Counted from the first letter of the stretch, positions 43,829-54,328 are shown. The stretch is 64,000 nt of DNA from Pseudomonadota bacterium (GCA_020160755.1 JAIUPN010000001.1:62001-126000); one strand, 5' to 3'. Translations and numbers: made by a program. The notes: a model not told the origin generated them from the letters alone.

Positions 43829-44581
43829 ATGACTACGGGGGAAACGGACGAACAGCTCGCTGAGCGGCTTGCAACCGCAGCAGGCGCCATCCTGCTCGAT
43901 TTGCGCAGGCAGGGCGGTCTCGAGGGCAAGGCGCTGGGGAAGGCTGGTGACGAGCAGGCCAATGCGATGCTCTGCCGTGAAATTCGCGCTGCACGCCCTG
44001 ACGACGCCCTCCTGTCCGAAGAGGAAAAGGACAATGTGGCTCGCTGCGGCCAGAGCCGCGTCTGGATCGTCGACCCGCTCGACGGCACGCGCGAATATGG
44101 CGAGGGCCGCGACGATTGGGCGGTCCATGTCGCGCTCGCCGTCGATGGCGTTGCGACGGTCGGCGCGGTCGCACTGCCGGGGCTGGGCCTGACGCTGACC
44201 TCGGGCGCACCTCTGCCGCTGCAGCCTGCGAACCAACCGCTCAAAATGCTCGTCAGCCGCACGCGGCCCGCCGCCGAAGCGGTCTTCGTTGCCGAACGCA
44301 TCGGCGCGGACCTGCTTGCTATGGGCTCGGCGGGCGCAAAGGCGATGGCGGTCGTGCGCGGCGAGGCCGACATCTACCTCCACACCGGCGGCCAGTATGA
44401 ATGGGACAATTGCGCGCCGGTCGCGGTGGCGCAGGCGGCAGGCCTGCACGTGAGCCGCGTCGACGGATCGCCGATACGCTACAACAACGCCGATACCTAT
44501 TTGCCCGATCTGCTGATCTGCCGGATGGAGCTGGCCGAAGAGGTGCTTCGCCTCGCCGCACAATATTCGCCAGCGGAGTAA
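43829..44581 (+). CDS. cysQ: 3'(2'),5'-bisphosphate nucleotidase
   Basis: 250 residues of the inositol-monophosphatase fold. The metal site is WIVDPLDGTREY and the second motif is YEWDNCAPVAVAQAAGL. It degrades PAP (adenosine 3',5'-bisphosphate), the by-product of PAPS use, which fits its position 2 bp after cysNC. Length is normal. No other operon member follows closely. Confidence 0.92.
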   Translation: MTTGETDEQLAERLATAAGAILLDLRRQGGLEGKALGKAGDEQANAMLCREIRAARPDDALLSEEEKDNVARCGQSRVWIVDPLDGTREYGEGRDDWAVHVALAVDGVATVGAVALPGLGLTLTSGAPLPLQPANQPLKMLVSRTRPAAEAVFVAERIGADLLAMGSAGAKAMAVVRGEADIYLHTGGQYEWDNCAPVAVAQAAGLHVSRVDGSPIRYNNADTYLPDLLICRMELAEEVLRLAAQYSPAE

Positions 44582-44650
44582 GTCCCCCCGTATTGAGCGG
44601 GCCGCACATTTCGGTCTTGGCTGGCCGCTCGCGAGGGGCCATGAGGAAGC

Positions 44651-45052
44651 ATGATCGACCTTTCATCGTGGCTTCTGCCGCTTTCCATCGCGCTCGCACC
44701 GGCGGCAGCCGACCCCGATCGCTTCACCGATGGTGGTGTGACATATATTCTTTATGCCGACACCTACCGTCAGGTGGATGACGAGGTACGGCAAATCGGC
44801 TTTTCACTCGAAATGACCGAGGCTGAAGGTGCGCCGGGCAATGCCGTCGCCATGAAGGGCGTCGTTCAGGTAAACTGCGGCACGCGCAGCGCGCGCATGG
44901 TCGGCCAGCAGCTGTTCGACGACAAAAATCAGCCCATCGCCACCGATGTGTCAGGCCCGGACCATAGCTCGCCATGGGAAGAGTTGGGAACAGTCGCTTC
45001 GGACCAGCATCTTTACCGCAGGGTCTGCGAGCGGGAAAGACCGGCTTCATAG
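44651..45052 (+). CDS. Exported protein of unknown function
   Basis: 133 residues. The N-terminal hydrophobic stretch LSSWLLPLSIALAPAAA is a likely signal peptide. The mature part contains VQVNCGTRSARMVGQQLFD and a C-terminal Cys, resembling the two-Cys surface-adhesin E-like fold only weakly. GAGGAAGC lies just before the ATG. The function is unknown. Confidence 0.6.
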   Translation: MIDLSSWLLPLSIALAPAAADPDRFTDGGVTYILYADTYRQVDDEVRQIGFSLEMTEAEGAPGNAVAMKGVVQVNCGTRSARMVGQQLFDDKNQPIATDVSGPDHSSPWEELGTVASDQHLYRRVCERERPAS

Positions 45053-45181
45053 CGCCGGTGTGCGTCGACCGCAGTCGGTACCGGACTGAAATGGCAGCGT
45101 CGCTGCACCGAACGCCGGTTGCCAGCCAGTGCGACACGTCCTAATCCGTTTCATCAAGAAACCGAACACGGGAGAAGCGCG

Positions 45182-46315
45182 ATGACCGACCTGCCTGAAA
45201 CCAACCTCACCATGCTGACGCTCGTGAAGCCCGAAGGGCAGCTTGAAGTCTCGCTCGAGCGTCGCCCGATGCCGGAGCCGAAACCGCACGAAGTCCTGGT
45301 CAAGGTCCTCGCCGCGCCAATCAACCCGTCGGACCTCGGCTTGCTCTTCGGCGGTGCCGACATGTCGACCGCGCGCGCGTCGACCCGCGACGGTCTGCCC
45401 GTGATCACCGCCGACGTCCCACCCGCAGGTATGCGCGCCATGAGTGGCCGCATCGGCGACGCGCTCGCGATCGGTAACGAAGGCTGCGGCACCGTCGTCG
45501 CGGCGGGCGACACGCCCGAGGCGCAGGCGCTGCTCGGCAAGACCGTCGCGCTGCTCGGCGGCGAGATGTACGCCGAATATCGCTGCCTGCCGGTGCAGAT
45601 GGTGATGCCGCTGCCCGACGGCACCGATCCCGCCGATGGCGCCTCCTGCTTCGTCAATCCGCTGACGAGCCTTGCGTTTACCGAAACGATGCGAATGGAG
45701 AACCACAGCGCGATCGTTCACACCGCCGCGGCGTCGAACCTTGGCCAGATGCTCGTCAAGATTTGCGCGAAGGACGGCATCCCGCTCGTCAACATTGTGC
45801 GCAGCGACGCGCAGGTCGAAATCCTGAAGGGCATCGGTGCCAAATATATCGTCAACAGCAGCGCCGGTGATTTCATGGAGCGGCTTGTCGACGCGATCGT
45901 CGAAACCGGCGCGACGATCGGTTTCGATGCAACGGGTGGTGGCAAGCTCGCCGGTCAGATTCTGACCGCGATGGAGGCGGCCGCGGTCAAGCGCATGACG
46001 ACATACAGCCGTTACGGCTCGGACACGTTCAAGCAGGTCTATATCTATGGCGCGCTCGACCTGTCGCCGACGACCTTCTCCGCGCGCAGCTTCGGCCTGA
46101 CCTGGGCGCTCGGCGGCTTCCTGCTCACGCCCTTTATGGCGAAGGCGGGCATGGAGACCGTGGGCCGGATGCGGAAGCGCGTCGTCGACGAACTCACGAC
46201 GACCTTCAAAAGCCACTACAGCCACGAAATCTCGCTGACCGATGCCTTGAACGTCGACACGGCGCAGGCCTATAATGCGAAGCGCACGGGCGAGAAATAT
46301 CTCATTCGTCCGTAG
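45182..46315 (+). CDS. MDR-family NAD(P)-dependent oxidoreductase (quinone oxidoreductase-like)
   Basis: 377 residues from ATG 45182. The GroES-like N-domain contains EVLVKVLAAPINPSDLGLLFGG and AIGNEGCGTVVAAG. The Rossmann part begins HTAAASNLGQMLVKI. The zinc-binding Cys/His of alcohol dehydrogenases are absent, so a zinc-free reductase is likely. The substrate is unknown. It stands alone, with about 130 bp of leader. Confidence 0.82.
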   Translation: MTDLPETNLTMLTLVKPEGQLEVSLERRPMPEPKPHEVLVKVLAAPINPSDLGLLFGGADMSTARASTRDGLPVITADVPPAGMRAMSGRIGDALAIGNEGCGTVVAAGDTPEAQALLGKTVALLGGEMYAEYRCLPVQMVMPLPDGTDPADGASCFVNPLTSLAFTETMRMENHSAIVHTAAASNLGQMLVKICAKDGIPLVNIVRSDAQVEILKGIGAKYIVNSSAGDFMERLVDAIVETGATIGFDATGGGKLAGQILTAMEAAAVKRMTTYSRYGSDTFKQVYIYGALDLSPTTFSARSFGLTWALGGFLLTPFMAKAGMETVGRMRKRVVDELTTTFKSHYSHEISLTDALNVDTAQAYNAKRTGEKYLIRP

Positions 46316-46360
46316 GGCTCCGGCATCGCCCGGGGGGTGGGGACGGGCTGGGGGGGTTGG

Positions 46361-46900
46361 ATGCGCCGAGGAGTGTTGTGCATGGGCGTCGTCGTGACAG
46401 GCGCGTCGGCATTGGTATCGGCGGTTGCGGCGATGCAGCCCAATTCTTTGGACATCGTCGGAGAAATGGGATTGAAGCCGGGCCGCTGGCGCACGACGAT
46501 CCAGATCGTCGATGCGGCCATTGTCCCGACGCCCGGTCGACCGGTCCCCGCGGGGGCCGCAGAACGGCTGAAGCAGGCGATCGGTTCGTCGATGGACACC
46601 GAAGATTGCATTGGCTCGATACGGCCACCGGGCAGCGATCTGGTGTTGCCCGGGATCAAGATCGAAGCCGCCTGTGTTCTGGGCGAGGTCGAGGCAGATC
46701 AGCGTATCCTGCGGATCAAGGGCACTTGCGGTTCAATGGCCAAAGGGTTCAAGGCCGACATGAATGTGCAGGCGGCACATTCCGCAACGGCTATGACGGC
46801 GAATGTTGAAAGCCTGGCCTTCTCGGAAGGTGTCGGGTTCAGCACGCGAATAGTCGTAACCACGAACAGCAAATATATGGGGCAATGCCCGGCCAGCTGA
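46361..46900 (+). CDS. DUF3617-like exported protein
   Basis: About 179 residues from ATG 46361, supported by a G-rich ribosome site; a longer start at 46337 is possible. The signal peptide RRGVLCMGVVVTGASALVSA is followed by LKPGRWRTT, two widely spaced Cys (EDCIG, EAACV) and a third pair (GTCGS, GQCP), the DUF3617 pattern. Function in the family is not known. Confidence 0.7.
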   Translation: MRRGVLCMGVVVTGASALVSAVAAMQPNSLDIVGEMGLKPGRWRTTIQIVDAAIVPTPGRPVPAGAAERLKQAIGSSMDTEDCIGSIRPPGSDLVLPGIKIEAACVLGEVEADQRILRIKGTCGSMAKGFKADMNVQAAHSATAMTANVESLAFSEGVGFSTRIVVTTNSKYMGQCPAS

Positions 46901-46936
46901 CCGATGCCCTGAAATCGGGCGACCATGAAAAAGCAG

Positions 46937-48088
46937 TCAGCGCTTCATGCACTGGCGCGCATCGTCGCGCTTGTACTCGCTGCAATTCCACAGGGCCTTT
47001 TCGAACCCCGCCTTGTCGTCGCGGAGGTAGGAAAAGCTCATCGCGGCGCGCTGGGTGTCGCTCATCGCGTCGCTGTCGGGTTTCAGCATCGGGTTGGTCC
47101 AGCCCATGAATTTGCAATAGGGCTTGTCTCCGCAGAGGCGCAGCGCGGTCGTGACGAAGCTTTCGGGCGCCGCCTTGCGGTCGAGCTGGGTGTAAATGGT
47201 GTCGCGGCCCGCGCTGTCACCCGCGCCGGTGACGACACGCGCTTCGCCGACGGCGGCATTGGCGTCGACACCCGCCGTTTCGACCGGTAATCCCAGCGCG
47301 ATCGCGTGGAGCGGCGATATCGCCGCCAGTTTCGCAACCGGCCCGTCGCTGCCCGACACCGCGCCGCGGAACGCGCCGGGCGTCCCCCAATAGCCCGGCC
47401 AGCGGAAGAAGAGATGCGTATCGACGACCGCGATCTTCTCGAGGCTGTCGCTCCAATAGGGGCGCACCCAGTCGGTGTGATAATGGGTGGCAAGCCCGAC
47501 GGGCGGATAGGTGCCGCCCGACAGCATCAGATCGGCATTGTTGCGCGCGCGCTGCCAGGCAGCATCCGAATAGCGGCGAGCCAGCGCACCATCGCAGGTG
47601 AAAGTGAACTGGCACCCGGTCACGCGCTCGGAACCCTGAAACACCACACCGCAGATCGACTTGGGAAATGCCGGATGCCGCGCGCGGTTGATCACGACCT
47701 GACCGACCGCCTGCTGCCCTTTGGCGTCGTCGCCCGCCTCGTAGATCATCGCGGCGGCAAGGCAGTCGCGCGCGCGGGCCTTCGCGTCGCCGCCGCCCGC
47801 ATAAACGAACGGCCGCGCCGCGACGAAGCCTTTGGTCACCAGCGCAACCTCGGCGTTCTGCGCGCGTGCATCGTCCTCGGTGACGGGGGCGAGCTCCATC
47901 GGCGCCACGTCGGGCACGACATCGGCGGGCGGCGCGACGGGGCGGGCGTGCGCGTGGCGGGCCCCGCTGTTCGTCGGGCTGCTCGCGTAGAGGACGCCGA
48001 CGATCGCGGCGACGGCGAGCAGGACGAACAGCCAGCCTGTCCAGTCGCGCCCAAGGGGCAACGTGTCCTGATCGCCTTCGGGGCGCAT
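46937..48088 (-). CDS. SleB-family cell-wall hydrolase
   Basis: 383 residues. A membrane anchor (about 18-37) precedes a Pro/Ala-rich linker. The hydrolase_2 (SleB/CwlJ) domain shows AAMIYEAGDDAKGQQAVGQV, with the catalytic Glu, VINRARHPAFPKSICGVV and CQFTFTCDG. It probably cleaves peptidoglycan in the periplasm. The C-terminal 130 residues have two Cys pairs and no known motif. It is not part of a clear operon, lying 9 bp beyond the cysK stop. Confidence 0.85.
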   Translation of the reverse strand: MRPEGDQDTLPLGRDWTGWLFVLLAVAAIVGVLYASSPTNSGARHAHARPVAPPADVVPDVAPMELAPVTEDDARAQNAEVALVTKGFVAARPFVYAGGGDAKARARDCLAAAMIYEAGDDAKGQQAVGQVVINRARHPAFPKSICGVVFQGSERVTGCQFTFTCDGALARRYSDAAWQRARNNADLMLSGGTYPPVGLATHYHTDWVRPYWSDSLEKIAVVDTHLFFRWPGYWGTPGAFRGAVSGSDGPVAKLAAISPLHAIALGLPVETAGVDANAAVGEARVVTGAGDSAGRDTIYTQLDRKAAPESFVTTALRLCGDKPYCKFMGWTNPMLKPDSDAMSDTQRAAMSFSYLRDDKAGFEKALWNCSEYKRDDARQCMKR

Positions 48089-48097
48089 GGAGTGAAC

Positions 48098-49018
48098 TCA
48101 GATTTCCGGGAGGAAATCGGGAACCGACAGGTAGCGTTCGCCCGTGTCATAGTTGAAGCCGAGCACGCGGCTGCCCGGCGGCAGCTCGGCGAGCTTCTGC
48201 GCGATCGCGGCGAGGGTGGCGCCCGACGAAATGCCGACGAGCATGCCTTCCTCGGTCGCGGCACGGCGCGCGAAATCCTTCGCGGCGCCGGCGTCGACCT
48301 TGATCACGCCGTCGAGCAGGTCGGTGTGCAGATTGCGCGGGATGAAACCGGCGCCGATGCCCTGGATCGGATGCGGCGCGGGCTGGCCGCCCGAAATCAC
48401 CGGCGAGGCTTCGGGCTCGACGGCATAGACTTTGAGGTTCGGCCAATGCTGCTTCAGGAATTGTGCGGTCCCGGTGATGTGGCCACCGGTGCCGACGCCG
48501 GTGATCAGCACGTCGATCGGCGCGTCTTTGAAATCGGCGAGGATTTCGGGCCCCGTCGTGCGGACATGGACGTCGATATTCGCTTCATTTTCGAACTGCT
48601 GCGGCATCCACGCGCCGGGGGTGGTTTCGACCAGCTCGATCGCGCGCTCGATCGCGCCCTTCATGCCCTTTTCGCGCGGCGTCAGATCGAAGGTCGCGCC
48701 ATAGGCGAGCATCAGGCGGCGGCGCTCGACCGACATGCTTTCGGGCATGACAAGGATGAGCTTGTAACCCTTGACCGCGGCCGCCATCGCGAGGCCGATG
48801 CCGGTGTTCCCCGACGTCGGCTCGACGATGGTGCCGCCTGCTTTCAGGCTGCCGTCCTTTTCGGCCGCCTCGATCATCGCGAGGCCGATTCGATCCTTGA
48901 TCGACCCGCCGGGATTGCTTCGTTCCGACTTCACCCAGACTTCGGCGTCGGGGAACAGCCTGGCCACGCGAATGTGCGGGGTGTTGCCGATGGTCTCGAG
49001 GATCGAATTGGCTTTCAT
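48098..49018 (-). CDS. cysK: Cysteine synthase A (O-acetylserine sulfhydrylase)
   Basis: 306 residues of the PLP fold-type II family. The PLP Lys is in [14 protein letters not shown] and the phosphate/substrate loop is [24 protein letters not shown] and a C-terminal [10 protein letters not shown] complete the fold. It makes cysteine from O-acetylserine and sulfide. Its ATG overlaps the stop of the upstream hydrolase (ATGA). The sulfate-activation operon lies 4 kb away. Confidence 0.95.
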   Translation of the reverse strand: MKANSILETIGNTPHIRVARLFPDAEVWVKSERSNPGGSIKDRIGLAMIEAAEKDGSLKAGGTIVEPTSGNTGIGLAMAAAVKGYKLILVMPESMSVERRRLMLAYGATFDLTPREKGMKGAIERAIELVETTPGAWMPQQFENEANIDVHVRTTGPEILADFKDAPIDVLITGVGTGGHITGTAQFLKQHWPNLKVYAVEPEASPVISGGQPAPHPIQGIGAGFIPRNLHTDLLDGVIKVDAGAAKDFARRAATEEGMLVGISSGATLAAIAQKLAELPPGSRVLGFNYDTGERYLSVPDFLPEI

Positions 49019-49683
49019 GATCGGTGCGCTCTTTCCTTGAATTCGAATCGCGGGTCGCGGCGGACGCGATTGGGCCAGTCGCCGGCGCGGAGCCAGCGTG
49101 CCTCATCCGCCTGCGCCAGCGTCGGCGCGGGTTGTAACGAGGCCAGCAGATACTGTCCATAAGGCCAGTCCCCGACACCCGAGTCGGCGTTGATATGGCC
49201 AAAGGGCCCGGCGTTGACGAAACGCGCGTCCCAGTGCCGCGACAGGCGCCAGACGTGCGAGGTCTTCGCATAGGGATCGTCATCGCTGGCGACGACGATC
49301 ATCGGTGTCTGCGACGACAGCGCGGGCGAATCGGTGAAGCTTTCGACGCGCTTGTCGCGGCGGAGCTGTGTCAGGTCGGGCGGCGCGACCAGCAGCGCGC
49401 CAGCGATGCGATCGCGCGCGACGCTGCTGGCGGCGGCGAACCAGTGCGCAAAGGCGTGGCAGCCCAGGCTGTGCGCTGCGATGAGGACGGGCTCGTGCTC
49501 TGCGTGGATCGCGGCGGCGATCCGCTCGACCCATTGGTCCTTCAGCGGTTCGTCCCAGCTGCCGAGCTCGATTCGCTCGCAATCGGCGAAGCGGCGTTCC
49601 CACAGGCTTTGCCAATGGGTCGGGCCACTGTTGTAAAGCCCCGGAATAGTCAGGATCTTATGGCGGATATTCGATTCTTGCAT
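49015..49683 (-). CDS. RBBP9/YdeN-family serine hydrolase
   Basis: 222 residues. The family start [18 protein letters not shown] is followed by nucleophile Ser in [10 protein letters not shown], Asp in ASDDDPYA and His in [16 protein letters not shown]. These alpha/beta hydrolases have poorly known substrates. It is translationally coupled to cysK. The upstream 128-bp AT-rich gap contains its likely promoter (TTGTCA and TTATTA elements on the minus strand). Confidence 0.85.
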   Translation of the reverse strand: MQESNIRHKILTIPGLYNSGPTHWQSLWERRFADCERIELGSWDEPLKDQWVERIAAAIHAEHEPVLIAAHSLGCHAFAHWFAAASSVARDRIAGALLVAPPDLTQLRRDKRVESFTDSPALSSQTPMIVVASDDDPYAKTSHVWRLSRHWDARFVNAGPFGHINADSGVGDWPYGQYLLASLQPAPTLAQADEARWLRAGDWPNRVRRDPRFEFKERAHRS

Positions 49684-49811
49684 GGCGGTCGCTCCATCGT
49701 GGGGAGAGAGGGAAACCGCGGAGACGGGTGAGGCCCTAATAACTCAACTAAATAAATTGACAATAGGCTTTGGACGGAAAGAGAGCGCAATGCGGTGAAT
49801 CGCGCGGCGGG

Positions 49812-51125
49812 CTATTCGCCGGTCTTTTTGAATTGTGGCTCGAACGTGCGCGCGCGGCGCAGTTCGGGAAAAATCCATGCCCAGAGCGCGGTGACGCCGA
49901 CCGCCGCGGCGCCGCCGACGACCACCGCGCTGACGGGACCGAGCGCCGCGGCCATCGCACCCGCGCGCATCTCGCCGAGTTCGTTCGATGCCGAAATCGC
50001 GAGGCCCGACGCCGCGCTGACGCGCCCGCGCATATGGTCGGGGGTGTTGAGCTGGATCAACGTCCCGCGCACGAAGACCGAGAACATGTCGGCTGCGCCC
50101 ATCAGCACGAGTACGGCGAGCGAGAGCAGGAGATTGGTCGAGAGGCCGAAGACGACAGTCCCGGCGCCGAACGCCGCGACCGCCCACAGCATCTTCACGC
50201 CGACATTGCGCTCGATCGGGCGGATGGCGAGGCCGACTGCGACGCCGACCGATCCAAAGGCGACGGCGGCACGCATCAAACCTGCGCCTTCGGGGCCGGC
50301 GTGCAATATGTCGCGCGCGAAGACCGGGAACATCGCGGTCGCGCCGGCGAGCAGCACCGCAAACAGGTCGAGGGTGATCGTCCCGAGCAGGAAGCGCTCG
50401 ATCCACACGAAACGCAGCCCGTCGGCCATTTCGCGCAGCGGATGGCGGCGCACCTCGGCGGGCGGCGGGAGGACCTGTCGTACCCGGCTGAGCGTGAAGG
50501 CCGAAATGGCAAGGAGCAGGGCCGAGAAGACGTAAACGGCCCCCGGATGCGCAGCATAGATGAGGCCGCCTGCCGCCGGGCCGATCACCGACGCCGACTG
50601 CCAGGCGATGCTGCTCATCGCGATCGCGCGTGGCAGCACCGCGGGCGGGACGATGTTGGGTGCGATCGCGCTCATCGCCGGACCCGAAAAGACGCGCGCG
50701 ACGCCGTGCATGGCGGCGAGCCCGAAGAGAAGCGGCAGCGTCAGCCCGTCGGTCCAGGTGAACCAGCCGAGCGTTGCCGCAATCAGCAGGTCGATGAGGT
50801 TCGAGAAAATCGCGACGCTGCGGCGCTCGAACCGGTCGGCGGCCCAACCCGCGACCGGGGTCAGGATGGCGAGCGGAACGAACTGGAACAGGCCGAGCAG
50901 TCCGAGCTGGAACGATGCCTCCTTGATCGACATGCCATAGTCGGTGCGCGCGGTGTCATAGAGCTGGTACCCAATGACGACGACCATCGCGATCGTCGCC
51001 ATCACCGCGGTGAAGCGCGCGAACCAGAAATAGCGGAAATCGGGAAAACTGAGCGGGGAGGGGGCTTTGGGCGTCGCAGCCGGCATGACCGGTTCTTCGC
51101 CTTCGGGGGGAGGGATCGTCGCCAT
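49812..51125 (-). CDS. MFS transporter (EntS/MFS_3-like)
   Basis: 437 residues with about 12 membrane segments in two halves around a basic central loop (VRQVLPPPAEVRRHPLRE). The A-motif region reads GWAADRFERRS after helix 2. Overall it resembles the MFS_3 group, which includes enterobactin exporter EntS and putative drug exporters. The substrate cannot be read from sequence. It is divergent from the DUF885 gene. Confidence 0.85.
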   Translation of the reverse strand: MATIPPPEGEEPVMPAATPKAPSPLSFPDFRYFWFARFTAVMATIAMVVVIGYQLYDTARTDYGMSIKEASFQLGLLGLFQFVPLAILTPVAGWAADRFERRSVAIFSNLIDLLIAATLGWFTWTDGLTLPLLFGLAAMHGVARVFSGPAMSAIAPNIVPPAVLPRAIAMSSIAWQSASVIGPAAGGLIYAAHPGAVYVFSALLLAISAFTLSRVRQVLPPPAEVRRHPLREMADGLRFVWIERFLLGTITLDLFAVLLAGATAMFPVFARDILHAGPEGAGLMRAAVAFGSVGVAVGLAIRPIERNVGVKMLWAVAAFGAGTVVFGLSTNLLLSLAVLVLMGAADMFSVFVRGTLIQLNTPDHMRGRVSAASGLAISASNELGEMRAGAMAAALGPVSAVVVGGAAAVGVTALWAWIFPELRRARTFEPQFKKTGE

Positions 51126-51253
51126 TGATCACCGCCGTAGCCCGCTTTTTGTCCCTGTCCAGATGGCGCGGCTTTGCCGTTCGTCGATTATCGGATGTCA
51201 TCGACCGCAGGGGCTGGCAGAAGTGCGACCACAGGAGTCAGGGAGATTATCGA

Positions 51254-52975
51254 ATGAAGAGCAAATTTGCCCGCTTCGGCGGCGCGGCGATGGCTGCGAC
51301 GCTGCTGGTCCTTACCGCTTGCAATGCGTCGGACAACAAGTCGGCGACCGCATCGAGCGCGAAGAACTGGACCGGTTTCCGCGATCAGTTCCTCGCCGGC
51401 TATTTCCCGCTCAACCCGAATTTCGCGGTCTATCAGGGCAAGCATGAGTTTGACGGGCAATTGCCCGACTGGTCGCCCGAGGGGCTCGAAAAGCAGGCGG
51501 CCTATCTCGAAAAGGCGATTGCGGATGCGAAGGCCTTCGACGGCGAGATGACCGATGCCGAGAAGTTCGAGCGCGACTATCTGGTCCATGTCGCGCAGGG
51601 CCAGCTCTTCTTCCTGCGCGATACCGATTTCGCGCAGAAGAACCCGTCCTTCTACACCGGCGCGCTCGACCCCAATGTCTATATCGCGCGGCCTTACGCC
51701 GACGCGACGACGCGGATGAAGGCGTTCATCGCCTATGCCGAAAAGGTTCCCGCCGCTGCAGCGCAGATCAAGGCGAACCTGAAGCTGCCGCTGCCCGCGA
51801 CCTTCGTCAAATATGGCACCGCGGGCTTCGGCGGCTTCGCCGATTATTACAAGGGCGACGCCAAGGCGGCCTTTGCGTCGGTCAAGGACGAGGCGCTGCA
51901 GAAGCAGTTCGACGAAGCCGCCGCCAAAGCGGGCGCGGCGATGACCGACCTCGCCAAATATGTCGGGTCGCAGCCGGGCACGCCTGACGGCTATGCGCTC
52001 GGTGCCGACAAATTCGCGAAGATGATCCTCACCAACGAAGGCGTCGACACCCCGCTCGACGAGCTTGAGCGCATCGGGCAGGCCGACCTCAAGCGCAATC
52101 AGGACGCGCTGAAGGCGGCGTGCGCGACCTATGCCGCGGGCATGACGATCGCCGACTGCATGAAGAAGATGAATTCGGACAAGCCCGCCGACGGCCCCGT
52201 CGCCGAGGCGCGGCGCCAGCTCCCGACGCTGCGCGCCTTCCTGATCGAGAAGGACATCGTGACGATCCCCGGCACCGAGCAGGCGCAGGTCGAGGAATCG
52301 CCGCCGTATAACCGACAGAACAGCGCCTATATCGACATTCCGGGACCGTATGAGAAAGGCCTGCCGTCGGTTTATTATATCTCGCCGCCGGACCCCGCGT
52401 GGGACAAGCAGACGCAGGCCGATTTCGTGCCCGGCCGCAAGGACCTGATGTTCACCTCGGTGCATGAGGTGTGGCCGGGCCACTTCCTGAACTTCCTCCA
52501 CGCGAACCGCGCCGAAAGCATCTTTGGCAAGCTGTTCGTCGGCTACGCCTTCGCCGAAGGCTGGGCGCACTATACCGAAGAGATGATGTGGGACGCGGGA
52601 CTGGGCGAGGGCGATCCCGAAACGCATATCGGCCAGCTGTCGAACGCGCTGCTCCGCGATTGCCGTTACCTGTCCGCCATCGGGCTGCATACCAAGGGCA
52701 TGACCGTCGCGGATTCGGAAAAGCTGTTCAAGGAGCAATGCTATCAGGACGAGGGCAATGCGCGGCAACAGGCGGCGCGCGGCACCTATGATCCCGCCTA
52801 TCTCAATTATACGATGGGCAAGCTGATGATCCGCAAGCTGCGTGACGACTGGACGAAGGGCGACCGGACGAAGTGGAAGGCGTTCCACGACGAATTCCTG
52901 TCGTACGGCGGTCCGCCGATCCCGATGGTGCGCGCGGCGATGATGAAGGAGGCTGCGCCGAAGGCGGTATTCTAG
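51254..52975 (+). CDS. DUF885-family metallopeptidase-like lipoprotein
   Basis: 573 residues from ATG 51254. The signal peptide ends in LLVLTAC, a lipobox. A long helical domain leads to VHEVWPGHFLNFLH (His-Glu-x-x-x-x-His-like zinc motif) and AFAEGWAHYTEEM, the DUF885 signature. These proteins are thought to be zinc peptidases on short or dipeptide substrates. It converges with rsmB, overlapping by 4 bp. Confidence 0.88.
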   Translation: MKSKFARFGGAAMAATLLVLTACNASDNKSATASSAKNWTGFRDQFLAGYFPLNPNFAVYQGKHEFDGQLPDWSPEGLEKQAAYLEKAIADAKAFDGEMTDAEKFERDYLVHVAQGQLFFLRDTDFAQKNPSFYTGALDPNVYIARPYADATTRMKAFIAYAEKVPAAAAQIKANLKLPLPATFVKYGTAGFGGFADYYKGDAKAAFASVKDEALQKQFDEAAAKAGAAMTDLAKYVGSQPGTPDGYALGADKFAKMILTNEGVDTPLDELERIGQADLKRNQDALKAACATYAAGMTIADCMKKMNSDKPADGPVAEARRQLPTLRAFLIEKDIVTIPGTEQAQVEESPPYNRQNSAYIDIPGPYEKGLPSVYYISPPDPAWDKQTQADFVPGRKDLMFTSVHEVWPGHFLNFLHANRAESIFGKLFVGYAFAEGWAHYTEEMMWDAGLGEGDPETHIGQLSNALLRDCRYLSAIGLHTKGMTVADSEKLFKEQCYQDEGNARQQAARGTYDPAYLNYTMGKLMIRKLRDDWTKGDRTKWKAFHDEFLSYGGPPIPMVRAAMMKEAAPKAVF

Positions 52976-54282
52976 GCCGAAGGCGCGCGCAGCCGCGCAA
53001 CGAAAAAGCCGTCGAGGCCTCCTTCGTCGGCGAGCATGGCGGGCAGGGTGCGTATGAAACCTTGCCCGTCGGCGGCGATCGTCGCGGGCAGTTCGTCGGC
53101 GCGTGCCGGGTCGATCGACCAGCCCGTGTGGCGATCGAGAAAGGCGGACAGCTGGTCCTCGCCCTCGGCGCGCTCGAGCGAGCAGGTCGCATAGACCAGC
53201 GTCCCGCCCGGGTTGACCCACCCGGCTGCACGCTCCAGCAGTTCGGCTTGCAACGCCGCCATCTCGGCAATCTGCCGGGGTTCGATCCGGTGAAGCACGT
53301 CGGGATGGCGGCGAAAGATGCCGGTCGCCGAACAGGGCGCGTCGAGCAGCACCGCGTCGGCGGGCGCCGCGGGCGTCCACGAGCGGATATCGCCTTGCAC
53401 TATCTCGGCCGAAAGGCCGGTGCGTTCCATATTGGCGCGCAGCCGTTCGAGCCGTTTCGCGCTGGCATCGACCGCGACGACGTTCCAGCCCGCCGCCGCG
53501 AGCTGCATCGTCTTGCCCCCGGGCGCCGCACACAGATCGAGCACGGTGCGGCCTTCGCCCGCACCGAGCAGTCGCGCGGGCAGGCTCGCCGCCAGATCCT
53601 GCACCCACCAGCCGCCTTCGCTATAGCCGGGCATCGTCTCGACCGCCTGTCCACGCGGCAGGCGGCGATGGCGCGGTGCGAAGGACACCGCGTCGGGCCA
53701 TTCGTCTGCGCCGGGCTCGCGAGCGAAGCTGAGGTCGATCGGCGGCGGCGCGCTCCAGATCGCTTCGGCCGCCTCGACCATCTTCAAATCCCATTGCTCG
53801 GCCCAGCGTTCGGCGGTGGCAAGGGGGAGCGTGGCGCGTTCGGGGAGTTGCCATTCCTCCTGCTGCGCGCGCGACAGGATCGCGTGGACCAGCCGCCGCG
53901 GGCCGCCGTCGACGAGCGGCAGGGCGGTCGATACGACGGCGTGGCCGGGGCTTTTGAGCACGAGCAACTGAGCGAGCGCGATCCGCAGCACGGCGCGCGA
54001 TTTGACGTCGTCGGGCAGGATTTGCGACGTCGCGCCATCGATCAGCGCGTCGATGTCGACCATCCAGCGCAGCGTTTCCGACGCGATGGCGACGGCGAAC
54101 GCCCGGTCGGCGCCGCCGAGGCCTTGCGCCGCGGCGTGCATCGCAACGTCGAGCGGGTCGCCGCGGCGCAGGATCGCATCGACCAGCCGGAGGGCGGCGC
54201 GGCGCGCGGCGGTGCCCGCGGGATCAGCCGCGCCGGACGATCGCCGGCGCCGGGGCGGGTGGCGTTCAGCCATGATGGGCAA
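52972..54282 (-). CDS. rsmB: 16S rRNA m5C967 methyltransferase
   Basis: 436 residues. An N-terminal NusB-like helical domain (about 20-150) is followed by a SAM-dependent RsmB domain: SAM loop VLDLCAAPGGKTMQLA, catalytic LLDAPCSATGIFRRHPD and second Cys LVYATCSLERAEGE. It methylates C967 of 16S rRNA. Length is normal. A basic N-terminal tail precedes the domain; ATG 54273 is an alternative start. It lies back to back with the DUF1674 gene, a common alphaproteobacterial neighbour. Confidence 0.93.
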   Translation of the reverse strand: MPIMAERHPPRRRRSSGAADPAGTAARRAALRLVDAILRRGDPLDVAMHAAAQGLGGADRAFAVAIASETLRWMVDIDALIDGATSQILPDDVKSRAVLRIALAQLLVLKSPGHAVVSTALPLVDGGPRRLVHAILSRAQQEEWQLPERATLPLATAERWAEQWDLKMVEAAEAIWSAPPPIDLSFAREPGADEWPDAVSFAPRHRRLPRGQAVETMPGYSEGGWWVQDLAASLPARLLGAGEGRTVLDLCAAPGGKTMQLAAAGWNVVAVDASAKRLERLRANMERTGLSAEIVQGDIRSWTPAAPADAVLLDAPCSATGIFRRHPDVLHRIEPRQIAEMAALQAELLERAAGWVNPGGTLVYATCSLERAEGEDQLSAFLDRHTGWSIDPARADELPATIAADGQGFIRTLPAMLADEGGLDGFFVARLRAPSA

Positions 54283-54328
54283 CGGCGTGGTTGGCGTGAC
54301 GCATGAAAAATCCTATAGGTCGGGCATC

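Noticed and set aside
51188..53608. 806-codon minus-strand frame across the DUF885 and rsmB genes
   Set aside because: Composition is shadow-like and it overlaps two genes with clear motifs.
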